Source: Saprolegnia diclina VS20
Lineage: Eukaryota; Oomycota; Saprolegniomycetes; Saprolegniales; Saprolegniaceae
DNA: 33,366 bases
NCBI RefSeq assembly: GCF_000281045.1
Contig: NW_008246118.1
Coordinates: 75,429-108,794 of the forward strand
Direction of reading: 5' to 3'
Each line of letters begins with the position of its first letter. The stretch's first letter is position 1. The notes beneath the pieces were generated by a model. It was not told where the DNA came from, searched no databases, and was given only the letters and a program-made list of their open reading frames with translations. This document shows positions 19,790-30,826 of the stretch, piece by piece. Both the position numbers and the translations under genes were made by a program.

Positions 19790-20345
19790 TGCCGTCGAGG
19801 TGGCCAACCTGCTTCTGCCCGTCCTTGCTACAATGAGAATCGAATATCGGACTTAACGCGTTGTACTTGGTATTTGTATGTATCCTCATTAAATGCGCTT
19901 GATCCCATCTCACGTTCTCACGCTATTTTCACGCAACCCTCCTCGGACAACAGTCTCGGCGGGTCGTGGCCACTACGTGGAGTCAGCACCGACTGCCGTC
20001 TATACGAGCGCGCTTCGACTGAAATGGGGACTGAATTTAGCTGAATTTGAAATTGCGTGTTGATAGGCCACAGGAAACGACGAGTAATGGGTCATCTCGT
20101 CCAGTTTCGACTCGGCAAGTCGAAGACACTCCTGCATGTGGACATGGACCATCGATTGGAGTTACCCGAGCCAAGGGTTTATAAGAAATCATATCTCTTA
20201 TATACTCTTGCCCGAGTGCAACGCGGCCGACGACCCAGCACGAGCACGCAGATTTTCTCTGGCTTGGATAGGTTGTGTTTTCTTAGACCCGCACTTGAAC
20301 GGACCAATTTCGAAAGAGTTGGGAAACTTCAGCGCAAGGTTGAAG
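19790..20345. other. Divergent intergenic region
   Basis: These 556 bases lie between the start of the MSP-ERF4/CHIC gene (-) and the F-box gene (+), so two promoters are expected. The frame of the F-box gene is open upstream to an ATG at 20136, but that stretch lacks coding character. No RNA gene or repeat was recognised. Confidence 0.4.
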
Positions 20346-21506
20346 ATGACGAATGCCAAGAAGTCCAAGGTCATCTTCGGGGACGCATGGCCCAATGAGG
20401 TTGTGGGCTACGTCGCCGAGTACCTCGACCACGGCGACCTCCATGCGCTCGAGGCCACGTGCCGGTGCTTCCAGCACCACACGCGCGATGGCGGTAGATG
20501 CTGCGTCCATGGCCTCGGCGTCACGTCCCATGGACTAGGCTACTGGCGGCAGTCGGTCGTGAAAGTCGTGGCCTTTCCGCACTCGCCCCGTACGACCTGC
20601 AACATTCTCGACTGGAAGGCCTTTGCGTGCGCCAACCACTTGATGGTCGGCAACAAGACCGACAGCATCTCGCTCCTCCACGACGTTGCCGGTAGGCGCT
20701 GGGCGTCATACGACGCGCCGAGATTCGATGCCTGCATGGACTAGCGTACTCGTCGGTCGACCGCGAAAAAGAAGAGAGCGCGACCAACACGCTTCAGCCC
20801 TCGCTTTGCTTTCGCGAAATGCTCAAGTACAAGGACCCGGGCGTCCGCGAGTTTGCCAACGACCGGACGCTCTTCGACTACACCATTCAACGGTAGTACG
20901 ATGGATTAACGTATGCTGCCCTGCGTGCTCAAGACGTTCGATGCGTAGGCTGGTCTGCGGCTGCTCGATGGGCCAGTGCTATTGGAGCAGGTACGAACGA
21001 CAAATAATTGGCAAATGTAAAGAGACAACCTGTTCACGCCTAGTGGGCCCAGCCGGGACCCCAACAGCGACGAGTTCATCGACTACATCGTCCGTGGCTC
21101 GTGCATCCTAAAGGGTCTGCAGATCGTGCTGTACCGCGCGTCGTGGCAGCTCGGGCAGCCCACGTACGGGCCGCGGCAGGTGTCGCTCTCGATTCTGTCG
21201 GCGTCGGGCGACACTGTGTACACGTCGCCTCGCTACGACACGAAGAACGCCATGGAGGTACCCGCATGCGAATTTCCTTCGTCTTCTGAAGCAACGACCA
21301 TCGAATTGTCTTAGCTGCAGTGCTTTGAGCTGCCGCAATGCGTCTTCCTGCAAGACCCCTGTTGGCACGTCCGGTTCTCGCTGCATGGGAAGCACCAGTA
21401 TCAGTTCGAAGACGACGAGCAAGAAGACGAAGATGAAATCCCGGAGGACCGCCGGCAGTACTATTGCTGCATGAGCTTCATCGGCCTCAACGGCGTTCTG
21501 CACTGA
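20346..21506 (+). CDS. F-box protein with C-terminal beta-sandwich domain (At4g00755-like)
   Basis: Six exons, 20346-20493, 20539-20691, 20745-20892, 20949-20990, 21044-21257 and 21315-21506, give 897 nt (298 residues). All five acceptors are TAG. The N-terminus carries an F-box (about 12-45): WPNEVVGYVAEYLDHGDL followed by LEATCRCF. F-box proteins bind Skp1 and deliver substrates to SCF ubiquitin ligases. The C-terminal half resembles the substrate-side domain of the plant At4g00755-like F-box proteins: SMGQCYWSSGPS, an LYRASW strand, QPTYGPRQVSLSIL, a hydrophobic LPQCVFLQDPCWHVRF run and a YYCCMSFIGLNGVL finish, interrupted by an acidic loop. Its substrate is unknown. The first intron is 45 nt, divisible by three and free of stops, so retention would add 15 residues. 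A further in-frame ATG at 20136 would extend the protein by 70 residues, but that segment does not look coding. Confidence 0.85.
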
Positions 21507-22035
21507 AAACGAATAGTTCTCTCTTCGACGACCAGTATAAATCGATGTAAATGTCGTTGGCGGTGATTTGACCCGCTCGTTGTCCTCTCGGATAGATGGA
21601 TGGATATATATGGATAGATGGATAGGTAGATGGATTAACGGGCGCAAGAAAAAAGGCTCTCTCGGGAATTGGCACCCGCCAAAAACTGCTCCAACGACGT
21701 TGCGACGCTGGCTTCGAGCTTGGCTTGATAACGCTCAATGCAGCTACAGCCGTCACAGCGTCGTAGCGGTTGCTTCATGCACAATGGCGACACTGTTCAA
21801 AGCCTTGTTGAGCTGAGTTTTATCTACATCAATTCCTGGCGTGGTGGAGCCACGTCGGTGGCAAGGTCTTGACTCGAGTTGTTATCTTTAAAAGGAACTA
21901 GCTAAAGCAATAGCAAATCCAAGGTCTCTTGAGCAAATAATAGGCGAATGATAACACAAGCTCATCATTGGTTTCGTGTCCGTCCATTCGCAGCGGTTGC
22001 AACGCCCTAGGGTTTCACTTTGAATCATTTGATCG
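21507..22035. other. Intergenic region with a GATG/GATA microsatellite
   Basis: These 529 bases separate the F-box gene and BBS4, both on the + strand. They contain the imperfect tetranucleotide repeat at 21590-21637. Nothing coding was recognised. The part near 22035 should hold the BBS4 promoter. Confidence 0.45.
21590..21637. repeat. Imperfect GGAT/GATA microsatellite
   Basis: About 48 bases of repeated GATGGATGGATA-type units, broken by a TATATA stretch. It lies about 85 bp downstream of the F-box stop codon. Such tracts are usually variable in length between strains. Confidence 0.8.
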
Positions 22036-23541
22036 ATGGGCGACGTGGACGATGCCAACTCGCCGCTGAGCGCGCGCGGTCCGCCGCGCATGGAGCCGCC
22101 GATGACGGCCAAAAACTACCTCATCCACAAGCTGTACCTGCGCCAAGAGTACACCGAGTGCCTTCGGCTCATCGAAGAAATGCTCAAGGAGCACCACGGC
22201 CTGTGCGAATTCCCCATTTACGTCAAAGGTGCGAGCGCTCTTTCTTATGGCGACTGAAAGGCCAACGGTAGCGCTCATTTTGCAGCGCAGTGGCCGCATT
22301 CAAGAATCCCTCCAGCTCTTCCAGGCAGCGACGTGCCTCAACCCTGAGAACAAGGACAACCTCAAGCAGGTCGGCCGGTCGCTCTATCTGCTCGGAAAGC
22401 ACAAGGCCGCGATCGAGGTGTACGAAGAAACGCAAAAGCTCCCGGGCTTGGAAGACTGGGAAGTCTCGCACAACATTGGGCTCTGCTACATGTACCTCAA
22501 GGACTTCGACCATGCGATCGAGGCGTTCCAGCACGCCAACAACGTCCACCGCCACGACACGACCTTTCTTCAGCTTGGCAAGGTCCATACGCTCCGAGAC
22601 GACTTCAAAGCCGCCATCAACGTCTACTTGGAGGCGCTCGAGTTCTCGCCCGAGAGCCCGGAGCTGCTCACCACGATTGGGCTGCTCTACCTTCGCATTG
22701 GCGAGAACTTTCGCGCGTTCGACTACCTCGGCAACTCGATGACGCACGACCCGCGCAACGCCAAAGTCCTTCCTTCAATAAACATAATTGAGTTCTGACG
22801 TCTAACTGGCATAGACGATCCTAGCCGCGGGCTCGATCATTCAAGACCATGGCGACATGGACGTGGCGCTCGTCAAGTACCGAGTGGCGGCGGTCCAGGT
22901 CCCCACCAATATATGAATATATAAGAGCGGCTTGCTAATACGACGTATAGACGCCTAACTCGGCGCAGCTCTGGAACAACATTGGCATGTGCTTCTTTGG
23001 GAAGCAGCGCTTTGTCGCGGTGCAATGGATTTCTTAGTGTATTTCAATCTAAGATCTGGGTTGGCGTAGGCGGTCGCGAGTCTGAAGCGCGCACTGTACT
23101 TGGACCCGTTCGAGTGGATCACGTCGTACAACCTCGGGCTCGTGCATCTCAACACGGGCCAGTACGCATCTGCGTTCCACTACTTTAGCGCGGCCATCAA
23201 CCTCAAACCGGACTTTCCGAGCTCGTACATGTACCTCGCGATTACGCTCGGGCGCCTCGACGACTTTGAGAATGCGTGCAGCGCGTACGACAAGGCGATC
23301 GAAATGGAAGCGTACGCAACTATTGTCAGACAAGTTGTATGCATGTTTGAGTAGGGACCATATGTTTCACCTCAACTATGCTCTCACGCTCTTCAACAAC
23401 GACGAGCTGGAGCGGGCCAAAGTGCAATTCGACAAATTCGAGGCCATCTTTGAGACACTCGACGAAGCGACACGCTCGAGCGACCCCGAGGTCATGGACC
23501 AGCGCCAAGCGCTTCTGGACGCGCTCTCGACCGTCAACTGA
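22036..23541 (+). CDS. BBS4: BBS4, TPR subunit of the ciliary BBSome
   Basis: Six exons, 22036-22228, 22272-22765, 22815-22898, 22951-23019, 23070-23311 and 23355-23541, give 1269 nt (422 residues). The introns (43-52 nt) all end in TAG. BBS4 is a superhelix of tetratricopeptide repeats in the BBSome, the coat that carries membrane proteins in and out of cilia. The match to animal BBS4 is recognisable along the chain: NYLIHKLYLRQEY near the N-terminus, LGKHKAAIEVY, FSPESPELLTTIGLLYL, ILAAGSIIQDHGDMDVALVK, LWNNIGMCFFGK, YNLGLVHLNTGQYASAFHY, then FHLNYAL. Each join restores a TPR. The C-terminus is shorter than in mammals, which have a long disordered tail. Its presence implies a flagellated stage such as zoospores. 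It ends 300 bp from a convergent coiled-coil gene. Confidence 0.95.
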
Positions 23542-23841
23542 GAGCCAGTAGACTGCAATTCATACGCTTCGTTTTCACTGTGCTTGTTGAAAGAGCATGG
23601 TGGGACGAGGTCTCTCGAGACATTTGCGCGTCGAGCGAAGAACCCGTCGGCGAGATAGTTGGTGTGATATGGTCGTTGCTCGTTGCGTCATCTCAAGTAG
23701 TCGACGTGTGCGATCTTGTTGATGATCAACATGGCCGCTTGTCGCAGACCGTGAAATTGGAGGTTTGGGTCTACAGGAAAACGTAGAATTTGTCTTTGTC
23801 GAAAATATAGATATATAAATGTTTTAAAGCATCCAAAAAAG
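23542..23841. other. Convergent intergenic region
   Basis: These 300 bases lie between the stop codons of BBS4 (+) and the coiled-coil gene (-). No coding sequence was recognised; both 3' untranslated regions should lie here. The end near 23800-23840 is AT-rich. Confidence 0.4.
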
Positions 23842-25763
23842 TTAAGTTAGTAACAGAAGGCGTCCGCGGAGGGCCGACAAAAAGACATTTTCGACTGCGA
23901 GAAAGTGCTGCAGTGGTGCGTGCTCGGGGGCGTCCGGACGCCGCCGAAGCTGGTCGAGGGCCGACTTGAACTCGAGAAGCCGAGCGCTTACCATGTCATG
24001 CAGCGTGTGGATGCTCGTGCCTTCTTTCGTGTCATGGGGCAGAAGCGCTTCGTTTTCGGGTTCATGCTGGTTGTCGCGTGTGCGGAGGAGATCCCGGAGC
24101 CGGTCGAGCTCGCGGCTCTGCATGTCGTGGCTCGCTTGGAGGCGACCAAAGCTCGACTTGAGCATGCCGTAGAGATGGCGCGCTCGCTTGTACTTGGCCT
24201 CGACCGACTGTAGTCGCTCGAGCGTCTCCATCGATGGCGTCGATCTACTTGCAACGGATAAGAAAACACAACTCGAGCACGAGCTTTGCCTGCGTACCGC
24301 GGACTAGTAGCACACTCGTCTTGGGCGGCGTGGACGTCGTAACGAGGTGCGTGCATTTTCGCTTGGAGCTCCGCCTTCTCGCTTTCAAGCACCTCGATGC
24401 GGGCCTTGGCGTCGCGGCAGTCGTCCAAGAGGCCGGCGTTCACGACCTCGACCTTGGCTACGAGATCCTTCATGGTTGCCTGCCACGCTACCGTCGCCGC
24501 AAGCTCGCTTGCTTTGCCGATGCCCTCGTCGCGCAGTCGAACATTCTCCGCCTTGAGCGCCGTAACGTCGCGCTGCAGCGCCGTGACTTGGGTCTTGAGT
24601 CGTCCAAGGAGGGCAGTGGGTGAGGCTGCCTCGCGCCTCCAGCGCGCCTTATCGTGCTCGAGGGAGGCCATCGTGGCCGCATGCGCAGCACGAAGCTGCG
24701 CGATCGTGTCTTCCAGCGCCTCGACGGTCTCGCGCTGCTTGTGCAAAACGCGGTCTTGGTCGGCCTGTGACGTCTCAAGCGTCGCCGTCAAGTACTCGAT
24801 GTACGCCTCGAGCTCTCCACAGTGCGCTTGCAACGTACGCGCATTGTCCGTCATCGAGCTGAGCTGCGCTTCGACGTCGACGAGCTGGCGCCGAGCGACC
24901 GACGCGTCGGCTTGCGCCACCTCCAAGTCGACAGTGATGGCATTGCGAGTAAATGATCTCGTTGTCTCTTGCTCGTGCAATGACATGAGTTGCGTCTCAG
25001 CAGCCTCCAAGCTTGCCGCGTGACGACTGCACGCATGGTCGTACCGGGCTTGTAGGTCACTGTACGCGGCTTGAAGCGCCTTGTGGGATGCAGTAAGCGC
25101 TTCGTACTGGGCAGGAACACCACTGGTAGCGGTTTCTTTTGTCGAGGGCTTGCTTTGTGCTGCCATCTCGATCGACGGGTCGTCCGTGCGACGAAGCTGG
25201 TCGACGTACGACGCCGTGGACGTGGCTTGGTCCATGAGCTTGGCAAGGACAAGCTGCAGCGCCTTGATGTTGGGCAGTGAAATCCGACGCTGCATGGACG
25301 ATGCGGCGTTGTTGGCGACATGGTCGCAGAGCCACTCGACGTGCTTGCGCAGCGGCAGGTCGTTCGGAAACCTCTCAAGCTCCTCGTGGATGTCAGCAAT
25401 CGTGAGCACGACGCTCGATCTCGGCTCGGAAAGGGTCGGGCTCGGCTCTGGCGCAGGCTCTGAGATGGTAGACGCGCAGTCGCTCTCTTCGTGTGGCTCC
25501 AAGTCGGGCATGTCCTTGAGCGCCTTTGGGCTCAGCGCGACATCGACCTTGCCATTGGCCTTGCGCAGTGTCACGAGTTCGCGCTGCTGGTAGTCGAGGA
25601 GATGCGCTTGCTCTTGGAGACGCTTCTCTTGCACTGCAACTTCCGCTTGGATGTTGGCCAGCAGTGTGAGGATGCGCGCCTTCTCGACGGGCGAGAGGTA
25701 CACGCCGTCGGGCTTGACGCTGTCGACGTTGCGGAGGGGCATGCTGACCGATGCTACGAGCAT
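23842..25763 (-). CDS. Coiled-coil protein of unknown function
   Basis: Two exons, 25763-24298 and 24244-23842, joined across a 53-nt GT-AG intron, give 1869 nt (622 residues). Without splicing the first exon runs into a Ser/Arg-rich shadow, so the intron is needed. I do not recognise a family. An N-terminal helical segment (about 23-65) is followed by an acidic, Ser/Pro-rich linker (about 90-115), a helical block to about 215, then a long heptad-rich coiled coil (about 220-480, rich in Leu, Ala, Glu and Gln). The second exon adds a further coiled coil starting METLERLQSVEAKYKRA and ending in a basic LRRRP stretch. There is no membrane segment or signal peptide. A scaffold at the cytoskeleton or centrosome is plausible by analogy only. 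A second in-frame ATG lies at 25742. Confidence 0.8.
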
Positions 25764-26298
25764 GGGTTCATAAGGTCAAGATGGGCGAGGAAGCATGGAG
25801 CTTCTTCGTTCTACCTCCGTCACCGTCCATGAGAGGGCTCGGTTGCTTGCGTCGACCTTGCTCGAGCTTGGTGGGAAAGATAAGACCCAAAAAGTGAGCC
25901 CAAAATATTCTGCTTCGAAGTTCGAATTACGTCAAACAACCTCTTGTATTGGATCTTCGATCGAAGTATTATAGCCACGGGAGGTTTTCGAGGCTGATGG
26001 CACGCAACTTGGGCGAGGTCGAGGAACTTTGTTGCACAAGCATGGGCGATGTGGGGTCAGAAGAACCGAGGTGCTTAACCAATACGACAATTATACACCT
26101 ATATACCCCTACTAACGCACAAATATGAACGAGATACACCGTGACGTGAGCAGCCAAGATCCACTTTGCCGTACACTGTACAAAAACCGAGTCAACCAAG
26201 CAGCGCGCCGAGGGTGCTACACGTACGTGGTAGGAAGTTGCGTGTTCCTAGAGACAGGGCGGGCACCTCAAGGTTGTCCTGTTGACGAACCAGAAGCC
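25764..26298. other. Divergent intergenic region
   Basis: These 535 bases lie between the starts of the coiled-coil gene (-) and the ankyrin gene (+), so both promoters should lie here. The ankyrin frame is open upstream to an ATG at 26125, which would add 58 residues that do not look like part of the repeat domain. No other feature was recognised. Confidence 0.4.
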
Positions 26299-27738
26299 AT
26301 GGCGCAATTCCTCAAGGCAGCAGGTCGGACCGCTCCGACGACAGCGAGCCTCATGCACCAGCGTAGGCAATGGCGACATTGACAAGGTAGAGAAGCTCCT
26401 TGACAACATCCACTTCCAGAACAAGAAGGGCGAGTCAGGTACGCGCGTCGACACGGTCCAAGCACCTGACGACATGTAGCCCTGCATGTGGCGGTCGCCG
26501 AAGCGCAGCTTGAAATGGTCGAGTTCCTCGTGAACCACCGCGCGAATGTCAACCTTCAGGAGAAGAAGGCTGGCTTCACGCCGTTGATGCTGGCGCTGGC
26601 GCAGCAGCCGCAAAGCTACCTCGACATGCTCGAGGTGCGTTGCCATCGCCGCCACATTTGCAGTCACAGCTAGCAATGTGTCTGTGCAGATCATGATGAA
26701 GGCGCAGCCCGACCTGACGATCAAGGACGTGTCGGGGCAGACTGCGCTCCACCTCGCTGCTCGTACGTCGTCATCGCATATATCGCGTGGCGCTCAGCCA
26801 GCGTAGAGTACGGCAATGTCGACGCTGTCAAGATCTTTCTCAAAGCCAAGACCAACTTGGACCTTCCAGAGACCAAGACGAAGATGACGCCGCTGATTGC
26901 GGCCGCGGGCCGAGGCAACTTTGAGATCGTACAGCTGCTGGCGCAGAAGGGCCACGCGATCAACGCCGTCGACGCCAACGGCAACACGGCCCTGTGCGTG
27001 CATCTCGGTCGTGCGACTGGGTCGTCATGATGGGCTGCTGTAGGCACTGGGCGTGCATGGGCCAAAGCCAAGACGCGCCCGAGATCGTAACCCTGCTCTG
27101 CCAGCGTGTACGTTCCTGGAAGAGGGTCCTTCGCCGTACGATATGTACATTGCTATAGGGCGCCAAAGCCATTCCCAACCACGCCGGCGACCTCCCGCTG
27201 CACGCGGAAGCCGCTCATTGCGACCCGAAAAAGCCGTGGCCGTCGCCGGTCGGGGCGTTCCTCTGCGAGACATTTCCCGACACTGTGTCGGCGACCAACC
27301 GTCGTGGCTTGACGGCGGCGGCTTTGTACGCGCGCAGTGACGTCATGCTCGACGAAGAAGCTGCTGTCGAAGCACCTGTCGCGACAAAATCCAAGGGCAA
27401 GAAGCAACCGCCCGTGCGCGACTTGGCCGAAGAGAAGAAGCTGGCGGAAAAGGCGCAAATCGCTCGCGCTGGTAGACATTTATCGCATGTGAGGTGTCAA
27501 CCTCAAACCAACACGGGTAGCGGCGATTGCTCGGACGAAGAAGCGATGGACGCGCCAGGTCCAGGAAGAGCCCGAAGAGCCCGAAGGCACGGAAGAGGAG
27601 CAGGCGGCGGCGGCAGCGCAGACCGCGATCGAAAACACGACCAGCCCATTGACGATGGCCATCATCGTGGCGGTCATTGTCGGCTTCTTTGCCGTCCTCT
27701 ACGCAGTGCTCGACAGCATGGCCACGCCGGCCAAGTAG
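26299..27738 (+). CDS. Ankyrin-repeat protein with C-terminal membrane anchor
   Basis: Eight exons, 26299-26323, 26367-26438, 26480-26634, 26690-26762, 26807-26993, 27044-27107, 27159-27471 and 27521-27738, give 1107 nt (368 residues). The seven introns are 41-55 nt. The first exon is only 25 nt. The chain opens MAQFLKAAGNGDIDKVEKLL and shows about five to six ankyrin repeats to about residue 240, including ALHVAVAEAQLEMVEFLVNH, GQTALHLAA, TPLIAAAGRGNFEIVQLLAQ and NTALHWAC. A Lys/Glu-rich linker with an acidic EEPEEPEGTEEEQ run follows. A single hydrophobic helix (about 342-360) then ends nine residues before the stop. That layout fits a tail-anchored protein with its ankyrin domain in the cytosol. 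The partner is unknown. The last splice, at 27471/27521, is what restores the membrane helix. Confidence 0.87.
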
Positions 27739-28051
27739 ACCTAGGATAGCTAGTCGCTTCTAAGGCATGAACATGCTTCGCGCTGGTGGTAGACCGGCGC
27801 GCCCACCTTGGCTTCATCGTCGTCGCATGCAGGAGCTGTCAATGCGGCGGCAAGCGAGGTCGACGTCCGGTCGTCGCTGTCGTGGCACGACCTCTGCGGA
27901 TTTGGGCAACGTGTATCCGGATATGCGACAGCAGTGAGTTATCCGGCACCTCGATACGTTGACCACAATAAAATAACTTGATGTTTGTATATACGATGCG
28001 ATTATAAAAAAACAAGTATCCACAAGGTGCCAGTTTGTAAGTTTCTGGGCC
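27739..28051. other. Intergenic region upstream of the acyl-AMP ligase gene
   Basis: 313 bases between two + strand genes. No coding pattern, repeat or RNA gene was recognised. The AT-rich part at about 27965-28020 is a likely promoter or leader for the gene starting at 28052. Confidence 0.4.
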
Positions 28052-30681
28052 ATGGCCGATACCCTCCTGGCGCGGCTGGACCGCTGGGGCGCCGAGCAGC
28101 CCGAGAAGGTCCGCTTCCGGCCGATCGTACGAGCATGGCCCTAAGAACCCGTTGTGCATAGACGGTCTACGCCTTTGCAGATGACAATGGCATCATCACG
28201 GCCTCGTTGACGTACAAGGTAGAGGCGCCGCCAGGCGACCATGCTCTACAACCTGCCTGTAGGAATTGGACGAGCGTACGCTCAACCTCGCCCGCTGGAT
28301 GCGTGCGCCAGCGTCGGCCAAAGGGTGCACAGCCACCTACAAGCACGTGTTTAGACTCACTAGACGTTCTAGCATGGGTCTGTCGCCGGACGAGAAGGTG
28401 CTGCTCGTGTACCCACCAGGCCTCGACTTTATCGTGGCCTTTGTTGCGTGCTTGCGCGCTGGCGTCGTCGCCGTGCCCGTCTACCCACCCGGTACTTGCA
28501 GTGGCAACGCGTTGTCGCTTGCCTCATATTCGTACCTGACGTAGACCCGCGCAAGCTGCGCAAGGACATTGTCATGTTCACGACCGTGTGCTCGAACGCC
28601 GGCGCCAAGACGGCGCTCACGTGCGCGAGCTACAACCACGTCAAGAAGATCCTCGACATCAAGCAAAAGATGACGTTCTCGGAGCGCTACCCGTGGCCCG
28701 ACCTCGCGTGGGTCGAGACGGACCGGCTCGTCCACGCGCCCGCGCCGAGCTCAAGTACGCTTGCGGCGCCCAGCGCCGACGCCATTGCGTTTCTCCAGTA
28801 CACGTCCGGGTCGACGTCCGACCCCAAGGTAGCATCTCACGCCACTCTTGCGAGGCGTACTATCCTCACGGTATCAGGGCGTCATGATCTCACATGGCAA
28901 CCTCACGAGCAACTTGCATCTAATTGTCGACGCGCTCGCAGCGCGCACGGACGCGGTCGTGGTGTCGTGGCTTCCGCAGTACCACGACATGGGGCTCATC
29001 GGCGCCTACTTGGGGATTCTCTTTGCAGGTACCCGACATCCTATTCCCTTGAAACTGCATGGGGCTCGAGCCACGGACTAGGCGGCAACGGCGTCTACCT
29101 CTCGCCCTTTTCGTTCATCAAGAACCCGTCGCTGTGGATTGAGCTCATGGCCAAGCACAAGGCGACGCATCTGCAAGCACCCAACTTTGCGTACGCGCTC
29201 TGCGCGCGCAAGTTCAAGCCGTCGTCGCCGTCGAGTCTCGACCTCTCGAGCGTCCGCCACATGATCAACGGCGCCGAACCCGTCGACGTGCACGCAATCG
29301 AGGCGTTTTATGCAACCTTTTCTCCACTCGGGCTGCCGCGCGGCGTCGTCCGACCCACGTACGGGCTCGCCGAGCACACGGTGTACGTGTGTGACTCGTC
29401 GCCGTCACTGACGCACCTCCGCGTCGTCAAATCGGTGCTCGAGTCGGAAGACAAGATGGAGCGGGCGACGGCAGCGACACCGGCCAACGACGTCAAGGAC
29501 ATGGTGGGGTGCGGCGAGCCCAAAGTCGATATGCGCATTGTCAACGCTGACACCCGCCGGACGCAGCCCGACGGTACCGTCGGTGAGATCTGGATCCGGA
29601 GCTCGTCGACGACGCAAGGCTACTTCAACTTGCCGGCGCTCACGCAAGAGATGTTTCACGCCTCGCTCGTTGACGCGCCCGAGGTGCATTACATGCGGAC
29701 GGGCGACCTCGGTGTCCTTTGCGAGCGCCAGGTACGTTCTGCAGTGTTGAAAGCGCGGTCTCTACATTTGACATGGAGTAGCTCTTTGTCTGCGGGCGTC
29801 TCAAAGACTTGATCATTGTCCGTGGCCGCAACCATTACCCGCAGGTACGCGCGTCGCCTTGTCCGCAGGAGTCTGACGTGCGACGCAGGACATTGAGAAA
29901 TCGGTGGAAGCGTTCGACGCCATTCGCCCGGGCTGCTCGGCGGCGTTCTCTGTGGCTCTGAATGGCCAGGACGACGAGGTGCTGTGTGTGCTGGCCGAAG
30001 TCCGTCCCGAGGCGTCGCAGCCGCTGTCGGAGCTCGCCAATGCGATCCGAAGCGCGATTGCAGCCGAGCACGGCGTGCAGCTCACGGGCGTTGTGTTTGT
30101 CGAGTCGCGCTCGATTCCCAAGACGACGAGCGGCAAGATCTCGCGCCGGCGCTGCAAAACGGCCTTTCTTGGGCAATCGCTGAGCGAGCTCCACCGCTCC
30201 ATCAACCTCGACGACCGGTCGCCCGACGAGACCGCGGTGAACCATCCGCCAGGTCCCAAGCGCACGTACCCGCCCTTTGAAAGCGTCCCAGCGGCATCGG
30301 TCACGACCTTTCTGTGCTCCGAGATTGCGCAGCTCCTCAATGTGCCCAAGACGCACGTGACGAACGCCACGACGCTCCACGAGGTACGTCGACACGTCAC
30401 ACCCGGCACTCGTCTAATATGTCTAGTTGGGTATGGACTCGATGGGTCTCACGCAGCTGCAAGGAATCATTGCCAACGAGTACGGGGTGCACGCCCCCGA
30501 AGAAGTCCTGTACAGTGAAACGACCACGATTGACGGCCTTTACGAGGCGCTCAAGCGCGCGCCGCCGTCGTCGCCGCAGTCGGCGCCCAATGTCGGTGGC
30601 GACAACCAGACGTCGTTCCTCGAAGACCCGCCGGCGCCGCCGCGGGCGCGCATGTGCTGCGGCTGCATTGCGATTCGGTAG
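28052..30681 (+). CDS. Fatty acyl-AMP ligase fused to an acyl carrier protein
   Basis: Ten exons, 28052-28108, 28162-28218, 28263-28324, 28373-28491, 28545-28828, 28878-29028, 29082-29731, 29782-29844, 29889-30383 and 30427-30681, give 2193 nt (730 residues). Motifs are those of FAALs, which activate fatty acids as acyl-adenylates and pass them to a carrier: YTSGSTSDPKG (184-194), WLPQYHDMGLIG (224-235), TYGLAEHTVYV, the hinge VRGRNHYPQDIE (about 473-484) and SGKIS with Lys564. The last exon holds a carrier domain with LGMDSMG, whose Ser651 is the expected phosphopantetheine site. No ketosynthase or other synthase domain follows, so the acyl group must be handed to a partner enzyme. The tail ends in CCGC, a possible palmitoylation site. 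The first donor is ambiguous: 28109 gives a better family fit than 28127. The intron 3 acceptor could be 28363 or 28372. Confidence 0.9.
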
Positions 30682-30826
30682 TACGAGTAGAAGTTATACA
30701 TCTCGGTAGCTAAAAACTAAAGACGACCTGCTAGCACTGTCGTCGACGTTGATGTCGTTCAACTAAGAACTTACCGACGTGTGAACCCAAGCCAAAATTC
30801 CATTTACAAAATGCTTCTTAAACGAT

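Noticed and set aside
19173-20044. Frames of 227 and 273 residues on + across the MSP-ERF4/CHIC gene
   Set aside because: They are antisense to a frame with two recognisable domains and have no motif of their own.
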